DNA of 64,000 nt, taken from contig JBGALT010000006.1 of assembly GCA_044223665.1 (NCBI GenBank), positions 47,743-111,742 on the forward strand. Direction: 5' to 3'. The position numbers and the translations under genes were made by a program. Shown one piece after another: positions 9,462-17,919 of the stretch. The notes under the pieces are model-generated. The model searched no databases, had not been told where the DNA came from, and worked only from the letters and a program-made list of their open reading frames with translations. The DNA comes from JBBSAT01 sp044223665 (GTDB lineage: Bacteria > Myxococcota_A > Polyangia > Polyangiales > Sandaracinaceae). Each line of letters opens with the position of its first letter. Positions within the stretch are counted from its first letter, which is position 1.

Positions 9462-10096
9462 GGCTTCGCCTTGCGGTCCTCGGGCGCGCGCGCCCCGCGC
9501 GCCTCCGCACAGGCGGAGCACAGCGCCTGCCCGGTGCGCAGGTGGTACCAGACCGTGGCGCCGCGCTCGACGATCGCAGCGCACGCGTCGCACTGACCGC
9601 CGCTCTCGAGCACGATGCTGTCGTACCCCTCGAGCGGCAGCGACTTCCCGCGCCGGACGCGCGGGCGCGGCTGATCCTTCACGATGTGCGAGCGGAACGA
9701 CTCGTCGATGGCGCGCCACGCCGCCACGAGCGGCGCCGACGCCCCGTGGTCGCGCAGGCACTTCTCGAGCAGGGCCTCCCGGTAATCGAAGAGCGCGTCG
9801 TCGATGACCATCCAGTGGTGTGCGTTGCGCGGACGATCTCCGAAGAACGTCTTCGAGCCGGTCAGGATGTCGGCCATGAACGCGTACTGGTGGTCGATCG
9901 CCCACTCCCGCGTCGTCGCGTGGAAGAAGGGAGCGAGCTTCTCGTCACGGTAGACGCGATCGTAGAAGTCCTCGAGGATCGTGCGCAGGCGCGCGCCGTT
10001 CCCGAGCGCCTCCCAGAGGTCCGGGCGCGGCTGGAGGGCCCCCACGCGACGCCGCCCCACCGTCGTGGAGCTGGAGCTGGAGCGTGCGCGGGTCAT
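9458..10096 (-). CDS. Truncated hemoglobin-like protein fused to a four-Cys module
   Basis: 212 residues from ATG 10096 (GGGAG six nt upstream). Residues about 25-138 match the short 2/2 globin pattern: FYDRVYRDEKLAPFF in the B/C region and a candidate proximal haem ligand at His93/His94 in AHHWMVIDDALFD. After a basic linker, residues 169-196 hold CxxC-(20)-CxxC (Cys169, 172, 193, 196), the spacing of a zinc-ribbon or rubredoxin-like knuckle. The fusion is not a standard globin layout that I recognise. Known truncated globins bind O2 or NO. The direct link to an Fe-S protein gene suggests gas or redox handling. Confidence 0.78.
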   Translation of the reverse strand: MTRARSSSSSTTVGRRRVGALQPRPDLWEALGNGARLRTILEDFYDRVYRDEKLAPFFHATTREWAIDHQYAFMADILTGSKTFFGDRPRNAHHWMVIDDALFDYREALLEKCLRDHGASAPLVAAWRAIDESFRSHIVKDQPRPRVRRGKSLPLEGYDSIVLESGGQCDACAAIVERGATVWYHLRTGQALCSACAEARGARAPEDRKAKP

Positions 10097-10283
10097 GAGC
10101 GCTCCCGCGGGCGCGACCAGCACATCGTGACGGTCAGAGAAACGGGGCGCAGGAGACCGAGGAACGTTCGCATTCGTACCGCTCGTCGTGGAGGATTATA
10201 CCACTGCCAACCCATGCGGCGAGATTGTCGCTCGACTCGAATGCGCAGCCGTGCGGGTGCAACGCATCGACACGGAGGTGTCC

Positions 10284-10868
10284 ATGGCGCGCTCCCTTCT
10301 CGTCCTCACCCTCGTGGGCCTTTCACTCACATGGGCGTACCCGAGCGCGCACGCCTCCGCGCAGTCCGCCATCAGCGCAGCGTCCGCGCACGACGAGCTC
10401 GCGCGGCTGCATCGGTCTTCGGAGGAGGTCGAGAGCGGTCTGGCCGACGTGCGGCGGCGTCTGGCGCTGATGGGGGTCCGCGGCATGGATGGCCTCGGCG
10501 GCGCCGCGCGCCTGGTGCTGACCTTCGAGGATCACTTCGCGGGGCTGACGCCCATCTCGGCGGCCTTCGCGCTCGACGGGCAGCGGCTCTACACCTCGGC
10601 GGACGCCGCGCAGATCGAGCGCGGCGCAATCTTCACGGGCGCCATCCCCTCCGGACCGCACGTGCTCACGCTCGAGCTCCGCTATCGGGGCGACATCCTC
10701 TACACGACGGGCTACCAGGCCACCATCACGTCGAGCTACACGTTCCAGACGAGCCTCGGCCAGACGACGCGCCTGCGCGTCATCGGCCACGACACGGGCC
10801 CGCTGGCGCCGTTCGACGAGCGCTGGACGATCGGTTTCGAGACAGAGACCGAAGCGACCGACGAGTGA
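10284..10868 (+). CDS. Secreted protein with coiled-coil and beta domain, unknown
   Basis: 194 residues from ATG 10284, preceded by GGAGGT. An upstream in-frame ATG at 10188 has no ribosome site and would bury the signal peptide. A classical signal sequence (residues 1-25, ending AHASAQS) directs export. A charged heptad-like stretch (residues about 35-65) suggests a short coiled coil. The rest is beta-rich. No family was recognised. It is divergent from the globin operon, with 187 bp between start codons, and convergent with the Ser/Thr kinase. Confidence 0.78.
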   Translation: MARSLLVLTLVGLSLTWAYPSAHASAQSAISAASAHDELARLHRSSEEVESGLADVRRRLALMGVRGMDGLGGAARLVLTFEDHFAGLTPISAAFALDGQRLYTSADAAQIERGAIFTGAIPSGPHVLTLELRYRGDILYTTGYQATITSSYTFQTSLGQTTRLRVIGHDTGPLAPFDERWTIGFETETEATDE

Positions 10869-10936
10869 TGGGGCGGGACCGCCGCGTCGGCGGAGGGGGT
10901 CGTTTCCGAGCGGCCCGTGCAGTCAGCTCGCGGCGA

Positions 10937-10980
10937 CGCCGAAGGTGCGCATCGCCGAAGGTGCGCGTCGTATCGCCGAA
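10937..10980. repeat. Short tandem repeat, 16-bp period
   Basis: The 14-mer CGCCGAAGGTGCGC occurs exactly at 10937-10950 and again at 10953-10966, with a third partial copy (ATCGCCGAA) at 10972-10980. It sits in the convergent gap between the 10284 gene and the kinase. The first copy lies inside a 27-bp stretch that closely resembles the 3' end of the lipoprotein gene at 22217. Confidence 0.6.
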
Positions 10981-10989
10981 CGAACGATT

Positions 10990-11017
10990 GCGATCGCTCG
11001 TGCGCGCGAGCGATCGC
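10990..11017. terminator. Perfect 11-bp stem-loop between convergent genes
   Basis: The arms GCGATCGCTCG (10990-11000) and CGAGCGATCGC (11007-11017) are perfect complements around a 6-nt loop. The position fits a shared bidirectional terminator for the 10284 gene and the kinase gene (stop 11023-11025). There is no T-run on either side, so factor-independent termination is not assured. Confidence 0.5.
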
Positions 11018-11022
11018 CGCCG

Positions 11023-12720
11023 TCAGATGTCGTCGAAGAGGCGGTCACGCGGAGGCGGATGAGCGCTCGGCGGCGGAAGCGTGCTCGGCGGCGGAGGCTG
11101 CGGAAGCGCCGCCGCCTCGTCCGCGTGCATCGGTACGGGCGCGCTCTCGATGACAGAGGGGCCGTGCGCGCGATGGTGTGTATGGCCTCGATCTCTCGGA
11201 AGGGTCTCGGGCGCGACGTCCGACACGGGCGGTGGCGAACCCTCCGCCGCGTCGCTCGCCGAGGGTGGCGCGATAGCGAGGCTCGGCTCGGCCGCTCGTT
11301 CCGCTGGCGAATCAGCGGGCTCCGAGCCGGCGGACGCCGAGCCTCTGCCCGTGCCTTCTGACTCCGCGCTGCTCGACCCCGAGGAGCCCGATCCGGAGCT
11401 GGAGGGCTCCCGCCCCAACTCGGGAATCGGTTCGCTCGCGACCGCACTCGGCGCGCCTCGAAGCAGCACCGCACCGACCAGCACGCCGCCGACGAGCGCC
11501 GTGATCGCCGCGATGGCTCCGAGCACTCGCCATCGACGTGCGCGTCGCGCGGTCTCGACCTCTCTCGGCGCTGGCGCAGCCCAGGCTCCCCCCGAGGGCA
11601 CCGGAGCAACCGGCTCGTCGAGCTCCACGTCCACCGCTACACCCGCTCTCGCCTCGGTCAGTGTCGCGAAGCGCGAGCGGGTCAGCTCATCACGCTCACG
11701 CGATCCGAGGTCTGGCAGGTCTCGCGTGACCGAGTCGGGAAGGAGCGCCGTCTGGCGTGCGATCTCCTCGGGCATGGCTTCTGCAAGCACGGCGGCGATG
11801 TCGGATGAGCTCACCGAGGTGGCCTCGGGAACCGCCGCGGCCAACGCGTCGCGCCACGCTTGCACGCTCGCCGGCCGATCGTCGAGCCCGGGAGCGAGCG
11901 CGGCGAGGACCACGCGGTCGAGCGCTTCCGGCACCGAAGGGACGATCTCGCGCGGGCCCACCACGTGCGGGGCGCGAACCTTCTCGAGGACCGCGAAGTC
12001 GTCGCTTCCGTCGAACAAACGCCGGCCCGTGAGCAGCTCCCAGAGCACGATTCCCAACGCGTACAGGTCGGTTCGACGATCGACCGCCCGCCCCGTCGCC
12101 TGCTCGGGGGCCATGTACCGCAGCTTGCCTTTGAGCGTGCCCGTCGCCGTCTGTTGCCGCCCGCGGCTCTTGGCGATCCCGAAATCGATGAGCTTCACGA
12201 AGCCCCGAAACGACACGAGCACGTTCTGGGGCGACACGTCGCGATGGACGACGCCCAGTGGTTGCCCGTCGTCGCCGGTGGTCTCGTGTGCCGCATGCAG
12301 GCCGTCGGCGATCTGCATGCAGATGGCAACGGCTGCCGGAACCGAGAGGGTGCGCCCTCGAGCGACGAGCGCGCGGTGCAGCTGAGCGAGCGTGCAGCCG
12401 TGAACGTACTCCATCGCGAGGAAGTACATGCCGCGCTCTTCGCCGAGCTCGATCACGTGGACGACGTTCGGGTGCTCGATGCGCGCCGAAAGCAGCGCTT
12501 CGTCGATGAACATGCGAACGAAGCTCGCGTCGTCCGAGAGGTGCGGGTGGACGACCTTGATCGCGACGTGTCGCGAAAAACCCGCCGCACCACGCCTTCG
12601 CGCCAGGAAGAGCGTCGCCATTCCGCCGGCCTTGAGCCTGGCCGCGATCTCGTAGCTTCCGAGTCGGGAGCCGGCTTCGAGCACCAACGACGAGGCTACC
12701 CCAACGCTCGGGATCGACAC
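11023..12720 (-). CDS. Membrane-anchored eukaryotic-type Ser/Thr protein kinase
   Basis: About 565 residues with GTG 12720; GTG 12684 is an alternative, since no clear ribosome site decides. The N-terminal kinase domain has the Gly loop GGMATLFLARR, catalytic Lys in VAIKV, the catalytic loop HRDVSPQN, DFGIAKS, and APEQ in the activation segment. It should therefore be an active Ser/Thr kinase. One transmembrane helix (VLGAIAAITALVGGVLVGAV) follows at about residues 410-430. The tail is low-complexity Ser/Glu/Pro-rich with no sensor domain that I recognise. It is separated by one gene from an FHA-domain sigma54 activator, a natural reader of phosphothreonine. Confidence 0.9.
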   Translation of the reverse strand: MSIPSVGVASSLVLEAGSRLGSYEIAARLKAGGMATLFLARRRGAAGFSRHVAIKVVHPHLSDDASFVRMFIDEALLSARIEHPNVVHVIELGEERGMYFLAMEYVHGCTLAQLHRALVARGRTLSVPAAVAICMQIADGLHAAHETTGDDGQPLGVVHRDVSPQNVLVSFRGFVKLIDFGIAKSRGRQQTATGTLKGKLRYMAPEQATGRAVDRRTDLYALGIVLWELLTGRRLFDGSDDFAVLEKVRAPHVVGPREIVPSVPEALDRVVLAALAPGLDDRPASVQAWRDALAAAVPEATSVSSSDIAAVLAEAMPEEIARQTALLPDSVTRDLPDLGSRERDELTRSRFATLTEARAGVAVDVELDEPVAPVPSGGAWAAPAPREVETARRARRWRVLGAIAAITALVGGVLVGAVLLRGAPSAVASEPIPELGREPSSSGSGSSGSSSAESEGTGRGSASAGSEPADSPAERAAEPSLAIAPPSASDAAEGSPPPVSDVAPETLPRDRGHTHHRAHGPSVIESAPVPMHADEAAALPQPPPPSTLPPPSAHPPPRDRLFDDI

Positions 12721-12750
12721 CAGGGGGCCAGCTTCGTTATCGTGAGCGGG

Positions 12751-13539
12751 ATGCCGCTCTTGGCGCTGCTGGTCTGGCTGGTGGCTGCTGGCGCCGCGGC
12801 GCAAGCACCCGAGGCCGAACGAGCGCCCGCGGCCGAGCCGGGCGATGCCGCCGGCGCGCGCGAGCTCGCACGCGACTTTCTTCGGCTCGGGCTCTCGGCG
12901 GTCGCCGAAGACCGATGGGACGACGCACTGGTGGCGTTCGGGCGCGCGTACGCCCTCGCGCCGACTCCGCGCGTCGCGTTCAACCTCGCGCGCGCCGAAG
13001 AGCACGCGCAACACTTCGTCCGCGCGCTCGACCTCTATCGGCGCTTTCTGCGGGAGCCCGACGCTCCGCAGGAGTTCCTCGAGGACGCGCGGCGTGCGGT
13101 GGCCGATCTCGAGCAGCGAGTGGGCACCGTGCGGGTCTCTGCAGACGGCCTACTCGAGGACGACGCGCTCCTCCTCGACGGTGCGCGTTTGCCGCACGCG
13201 GTGGTCGGCGCGAGCATGCCCGTCGATCCCGGTCCGCACGCGCTCACGGTCGAGCGTGACGGGGCCGAGATCGCGCGATGCGAGCTGGTCGTCGAGGCGC
13301 TCGTCGACGGCACCGCCGTGCTCGAGGTTCCGCCGCCTCCGATCGAGGTCTCGCTCACTTCGGACACGGCGAGCGAAGACCTCGCCGAGTCGCCCTGGCT
13401 CTGGACGGGCATCGGCGTCGGCGTGCTCGCGATCGCAGGTGGGATCGTCGGGCTCGTCTTGGGCTTGTCCAGCACCGAGCCGGTGTTCGGCTCGGGGCAG
13501 AGCGAAGTGCCGGTGGCCGTGATCTCGTTTCGCCCGTGA
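12751..13539 (+). CDS. TPR/PEGA-like membrane protein
   Basis: 262 residues. A signal peptide or anchor (MPLLALLVWLVAAGAAAQA) is followed by TPR-like helices (FGRAYALAPTPRVAFNLARA, residues about 45-120), a beta segment resembling a PEGA domain (residues about 130-210), and a C-terminal transmembrane helix (GIGVGVLAIAGGIVGLVLGL). Proteins of this layout often accompany Ser/Thr kinases in myxobacteria and are envelope proteins of unknown role. It is divergent from the kinase with only 30-66 bp between starts, so the two may share a control region. Confidence 0.78.
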   Translation: MPLLALLVWLVAAGAAAQAPEAERAPAAEPGDAAGARELARDFLRLGLSAVAEDRWDDALVAFGRAYALAPTPRVAFNLARAEEHAQHFVRALDLYRRFLREPDAPQEFLEDARRAVADLEQRVGTVRVSADGLLEDDALLLDGARLPHAVVGASMPVDPGPHALTVERDGAEIARCELVVEALVDGTAVLEVPPPPIEVSLTSDTASEDLAESPWLWTGIGVGVLAIAGGIVGLVLGLSSTEPVFGSGQSEVPVAVISFRP

Positions 13540-13569
13540 ACGCGCCCGGTTGGCGTCGGCGACGGCGCG

Positions 13570-15273
13570 CTACGGATCGCGCTCGGTCCAGCGGTGCGAG
13601 AGCCCCAGCACCGTCATCTTGTGGGCGAGGGTTCGGAGCGGGATCTGGAGGAGCCTCGCCGCTGCCGCTCGCTTCCCCGTTCGCCTGAGCGCTTCCAAGA
13701 TCGCTTGGCGCTCCACGTCGTCGAGCAGAGTTCGCAAGCCGCGCTCGAGGTCGAGCTCACCTTCTCCGGAGACGGGTGATGTGCCACCTGCGCTCGCAGA
13801 CAACAGGACCCGGTCGGGCAGGTCCGAGACGCCCACGCGAGGACCTCGCGCGACGGCGACCGCCCGATCCATCACGTTCCGCAGCTCGCGAACGTTTCCG
13901 GGCCACGAATGGGCTCGCAGCGCCTCGACCGCATCGGCGTCGAGGTCGCGACCAGGGCCGTGGAGGGCCACGAAAGCACGCGCGAGCTGTTCGACGTCGT
14001 CGGGACGCTCGCGGAGCGGCGCCACCACCAGCGTGGCCGCGGCGAGCCGGTAGAAGAGATCCCAACGAAACGCGCCCGTGCTCGCCAGCTGCTCGAGATC
14101 GCGATGCGAAGCAGCGACGACGCGCACATCCACCGCCACCTCCTCGCTCCCGCCTACCCGCACCAGGCGCCCGGTCTCGAGCACTCGCAAGAGAGCGGCC
14201 TGGATGGCACCCGGCAGCTCGGCGATCTCGTCGAGGAAGAGCGTTCCTCGGCTCGCCTGCTCGAACACGCCCGCCGCGCGTCGGTCGGCGCCGGTGAACG
14301 CGCCGCGCTCGTGTCCGAAGAGGGTGCTCTCGGCAAGGGAAGCAGGAATGGCTCCGCAATTGAGCGCGCGGAAAGGACCACGTCGTCGCGTGCTGCGATC
14401 GTGGAGCGCACGCGCGACGAGCTCTTTTCCGACGCCGGTCTCGCCGCGGATCACGACGCTGAGCATGGTGGGCGCGAGGCGATCGATCTCCGTCTCGAGC
14501 CGCTTCATCGATTCGCTCCCGAGCGCGATCGGTCGTGCGCCCGACGGCTGGCCGCCGTTGCTCGCGAACACCACGCGCTCGGAGTCCGTGGCCCGCCGGA
14601 GCGCCGAGATCGCAGCTTCCACCAGACCCGCGCTCGTCGTCGCCTCGGGCCAGCTCACGATCCCGAGCCGGCCGCGTTCACCCGCTTTTCCGAGCCGTGC
14701 CCGGAGCTCTGCGGGCTCGATCTCACCGAACAGCGCTAGATACACGCCTGGCATGTAGCTCGACGCCCGATCGATCGATCGGAACGCACCGAGCAAGAGC
14801 TCCAGATCACTGGCGTCGAGCGCACACGCGACGACGCTGGGCCCGCGCTTGAGGACTCGCGCGCGCTCGACCTCTTCGTCCAGGCGGCGCTCGAGCCCGA
14901 TGAGCGGCAGCAGGCCGCGCGGTGCAGGTCTCCGGCGTCCAGCGTGCTGGACGACCACCACGACGTTTCCGAGCGTGCATTCACTGCCGGCGCCGAGCTC
15001 TCCACGTTCCATGCGGCGGCCCTCGATCCAAGTTCCGTTCCGCGATCCGAGGTCCTGCACTTCGACGCGATCGCCGACGAGCCGAAAGCCGGCGTGCTGA
15101 CGCGAAAGGGAGGGATCTTCGACCACCAGGTCGGCGGGCGGCGCGCGACCCACGACGACGTCTTTGCCGTCCGCGAGGCGAGCCCACACGACGCTGTCGT
15201 CTCGAAACACGACCACGGACCACTGCTCCGCCCCTTCGGGGGCCGTTGCTACGGTCGCGGTGCGCTCGTCCAT
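13570..15273 (-). CDS. FHA-domain sigma54-dependent transcriptional activator
   Basis: 567 residues. Residues about 18-110 form an FHA domain (VVGRAPPADLVVEDPSLSRQHAGF, split here, then DLGSRNGTWIEGR), a phosphothreonine-binding fold. A variable middle leads to an AAA+ domain with Walker A GETGVGKELVA, the sigma54-contacting GAFTGA loop and Walker B GTLFLDEIAELP. The C-terminus is a Fis-type helix-turn-helix (RAAAARLLQIPLRTLAHKM). It should activate sigma54 promoters by ATP hydrolysis after signal input through FHA. A good -24/-12 element lies 19 bp upstream of its ATG, pointing away to the lipoprotein operon, and a Ser/Thr kinase gene is nearby. Confidence 0.94.
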   Translation of the reverse strand: MDERTATVATAPEGAEQWSVVVFRDDSVVWARLADGKDVVVGRAPPADLVVEDPSLSRQHAGFRLVGDRVEVQDLGSRNGTWIEGRRMERGELGAGSECTLGNVVVVVQHAGRRRPAPRGLLPLIGLERRLDEEVERARVLKRGPSVVACALDASDLELLLGAFRSIDRASSYMPGVYLALFGEIEPAELRARLGKAGERGRLGIVSWPEATTSAGLVEAAISALRRATDSERVVFASNGGQPSGARPIALGSESMKRLETEIDRLAPTMLSVVIRGETGVGKELVARALHDRSTRRRGPFRALNCGAIPASLAESTLFGHERGAFTGADRRAAGVFEQASRGTLFLDEIAELPGAIQAALLRVLETGRLVRVGGSEEVAVDVRVVAASHRDLEQLASTGAFRWDLFYRLAAATLVVAPLRERPDDVEQLARAFVALHGPGRDLDADAVEALRAHSWPGNVRELRNVMDRAVAVARGPRVGVSDLPDRVLLSASAGGTSPVSGEGELDLERGLRTLLDDVERQAILEALRRTGKRAAAARLLQIPLRTLAHKMTVLGLSHRWTERDP

Positions 15274-15291
15274 GGTCGAGGTAGCGCTCCA

Positions 15292-15307
15292 TGGCCCGCG
15301 CCTTGCG
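15292..15307 (+). promoter_or_regulatory. Sigma54 (-24/-12) promoter of the lipoprotein operon
   Basis: TGGCCCGCGCCTTGCG matches the sigma54 consensus TGGCACG-N4-TTGCW with the invariant GG and GC exactly 10 nt apart. It faces the lipoprotein gene at 15392, giving an expected transcript start near 15319 and a leader of roughly 70 nt. It lies directly between that operon and the divergent sigma54 activator gene. Confidence 0.72.
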
Positions 15308-15391
15308 TGCCAGGAGCGCGTTGACGATGACGATCAGTGTACCATCGATGGCGCGAGGCAGGCGCCTGCGTCGCGCGAACGGGGACACGCG

Positions 15392-16507
15392 ATGAAGTAC
15401 GGCGATCGGTCACCAGTCGTTCTGTGGCTCGCTTGCGGTCTGCTCTCTGGCTGTGCGGCCGTCGGCACGCCCGCCTCCGATGGGGGACTCGCTGACGCGG
15501 CACGGGACGAGGGTGTGTCTCGAGACGCGGGCCTCGATGTCGGCAGCGACGCCGGTGATGATCCTTGCGCGCATCTCGCCAACGGCGCCGCGTGTGGAGA
15601 TCCGGCGTCCGGCCCCCAGGTCTGTTTCAACGGTGTCTGTCAGCGCTGCGGCAACGGCGTCGTGGACGACGGCGAGGTGTGCGACCGACTCGTGCCGGTC
15701 GAGTTCGCGTGCAGCGCGAGCTGTGTCGAGTGCCTCGTGCCGAGCGATTGCATGCCCCTCGGCGCGGCTCCGACGTGTCGCGTACCCACGTGCGTCGCCG
15801 GCGCGTGCGCATGGCAGGCCGCCGAGCCTGGAATGGCGTGCACGCTCTCCGGCTCGCGAACCGGTGTGTGCGACGCAACATCGCGCTGCCTCGTCTGCCT
15901 CGATGACGAGGACTGTCCGGTTGGGCTTCATTGCGATGGGGGTGATCCGCCGTCCTGCGTCGAATGCAACGTCGATGCGGATTGTCGCCGCGTCGCAAGC
16001 GACGCGTGCGATCTGAGCGTGTGCACCCGACACTCGTGCTCACCCCGCACACGGGACTGCGGACACTGCCTCGAGGGCTGTGACCCTGCGCTCGGCTGCC
16101 TCCGACCCGACGGGCATCCCGCAGTACGGAACGACGGCGACGGTGACGGCTCGCCCTCGCCCGTCCCCGCAAGGTGCGGGATCTCAGAGGAGGACTGTGG
16201 CACCGGAGACCCGACGATTCGGCCTTCGCGGGTGTTCACGGTCGACATGGCGCCTCCAGGTGCGTTCGATGGCTTCACTCCACTCGGCTTCGCGCCGGGC
16301 GAGGAAGTGACGGGAAACTTCCTGGACGACAACTGCGACGGCGTCCTCGACTACTGCGGCATCTGTCCCGATTCCGGCGACAACTACTCACCCAGGTTGC
16401 CGACGGACTGCTGTGGAGCGATGTTGCCCCACGGCGCGTGTTCTGCCGGCGCGCCCGTCGCGGCGCCTGACAACAGCTGCTGCACCGTCCCTGGATCATG
16501 CGTGTAG
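15392..16507 (+). CDS. Cys-rich lipoprotein with MopE-like metal-binding motif
   Basis: 371 residues from ATG 15392. The lipobox is LLSGC. A Asp/Gly-rich linker is followed by about 30 cysteines in paired modules (CVECLVPSDC, CLVCLDDEDC, CVECNVDADC). The C-terminal third has NDGDGDGSPS and, some 50 residues later, FLDDNCDGVLDYC. This arrangement resembles the DxDGDG...DNDCDG repeat of MopE-type copper- or calcium-binding surface proteins. It is the first gene behind the sigma54 promoter, and its stop overlaps the next start by 10 nt. Confidence 0.83.
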   Translation: MKYGDRSPVVLWLACGLLSGCAAVGTPASDGGLADAARDEGVSRDAGLDVGSDAGDDPCAHLANGAACGDPASGPQVCFNGVCQRCGNGVVDDGEVCDRLVPVEFACSASCVECLVPSDCMPLGAAPTCRVPTCVAGACAWQAAEPGMACTLSGSRTGVCDATSRCLVCLDDEDCPVGLHCDGGDPPSCVECNVDADCRRVASDACDLSVCTRHSCSPRTRDCGHCLEGCDPALGCLRPDGHPAVRNDGDGDGSPSPVPARCGISEEDCGTGDPTIRPSRVFTVDMAPPGAFDGFTPLGFAPGEEVTGNFLDDNCDGVLDYCGICPDSGDNYSPRLPTDCCGAMLPHGACSAGAPVAAPDNSCCTVPGSCV

Positions 16508-17919
16508 GGTACGCCGCCGCACTACTCGCCGTGGTCGCTTCGGCGCTGGCGATGTTGCCGGGCTGTGTGCAGCCACGAACGCAGGTGGTGGTCGTCGTCG
16601 ATACCGACCTGCGGTTCTGCGCCGACACCGAGAGCTGCGGAGAAGACCTCACCTCCGTCACGTTGTTCGCCACGCTCGGCGCTTCGCCGGGGCTCGAGCG
16701 GATGGGCGATCCGTTCGTGCCCAGCGGCCCGAGTGCATTTCCGTTCGTGACCGCGATCGATCTGCCCGACGAGGCCACGACACTGCGCGTGGTTGCGTTC
16801 GCGGAGCTGCGGCTCGCGGCCGTCTCTTCGATGTGTCAGCTCGAACAACGCGCCAGCGTCCGAGTGAGCCCGGCGACGACGACCACGCTGCGCATGTTCT
16901 TGACCGGCCGATGCCTCGGTGTCGCGTGTGGCGACGCTTCGACGTGTGCCGACGGAGCTTGCGTTGGCGAGCCTCTCGAGGTGGGCAGCTACCAAGCGTG
17001 CCCTCCGCTCGGACGTGGCGCGTGCGCGCATGCAGGGCCACCCGCGCTCGGCGAAGCGTCGGTGGCTTCCGCGCGAAACGGCGCGACCCCCAGCCTCGTC
17101 TGTGACTACCCCAACGGCTTGCCCGACGAAGGGCCGGCGTCCCCCGCGGACTCGGCGAGCGTCGCTACGTGCGGCGGCGCCGTGACCCTCGGCGTGTGCG
17201 GTGCGGCGCCCGGCCCGCGTTCGGCACCCGATCAGTGTCGACAGTGTCTGACCGACGCCGATTGCTGGGCGCTCGACGGGGGAGTCGTCGGCGCGCGCAA
17301 CCTCTGCATCGAAGGCGCATGCGCTCCCGGCTGTCGCCCTGGGCTCGTGCTCGCCCTCGATGGCTCCTGTCGAGCCATGGCAGAGAGCTGCGGCGACTGC
17401 GCGTGCGCGCCCTCCGAGTACTGCGTCTCGCGCGGCATCCATCCCGAGTGCGTGCCGGCGGAACGGTTCCGCGACTGTGTCCCGGGCACGACGTGCTGCA
17501 CGCCGGAAGGCTCGATCGCGCTCGCCGCGGGTCTTCCCGCCGAGGTGACCGCTCACTGGGCCGACTTCGTTCACGCGGAAGCACGGTGGAACGAAGCGAG
17601 CGCCGCGATCGAGCTTCACTGCGACCCCGGTTTCCACGACGACCGCGGGGACTGCGCTCCGTGCATCTCCGCGCCGGAGCGACACGAACACTTCATCGCA
17701 TCTCCGACCGGTGATGCGTGCGCGAGCGTCGAGTGCGCGCCACTCTGGGGAGATTGCAACGACGATCCGTCCGACGGCTGCGAGAGCTGGCTGGGCAGCG
17801 CCGCGCGATGCGGTGCGTGCGACGTGCACTGCGCCAGCGGCGAGCGCTGTTCCACGACGTGCAGCGGACCGAGCTGCGCGAGCCCGGAGCACGTCGAGTG
17901 CACACCATGCAGCCTCTGA
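16498..17919 (+). CDS. Cys-rich lipoprotein, second gene of sigma54 operon
   Basis: 473 residues. The ATG at 16498 lies within the last codons of the previous gene (10-nt overlap). The signal peptide ends in MLPGC. A beta-type N-terminal domain (residues about 24-140) resembles the N-terminal domains of the other Cys-rich lipoproteins here. The rest is a cysteine-rich region with CDVHCASGERC-type modules up to the C-terminus. Function unknown. Tight coupling to its neighbours suggests the proteins act together at the cell surface. Confidence 0.83.
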   Translation: MRVGYAAALLAVVASALAMLPGCVQPRTQVVVVVDTDLRFCADTESCGEDLTSVTLFATLGASPGLERMGDPFVPSGPSAFPFVTAIDLPDEATTLRVVAFAELRLAAVSSMCQLEQRASVRVSPATTTTLRMFLTGRCLGVACGDASTCADGACVGEPLEVGSYQACPPLGRGACAHAGPPALGEASVASARNGATPSLVCDYPNGLPDEGPASPADSASVATCGGAVTLGVCGAAPGPRSAPDQCRQCLTDADCWALDGGVVGARNLCIEGACAPGCRPGLVLALDGSCRAMAESCGDCACAPSEYCVSRGIHPECVPAERFRDCVPGTTCCTPEGSIALAAGLPAEVTAHWADFVHAEARWNEASAAIELHCDPGFHDDRGDCAPCISAPERHEHFIASPTGDACASVECAPLWGDCNDDPSDGCESWLGSAARCGACDVHCASGERCSTTCSGPSCASPEHVECTPCSL

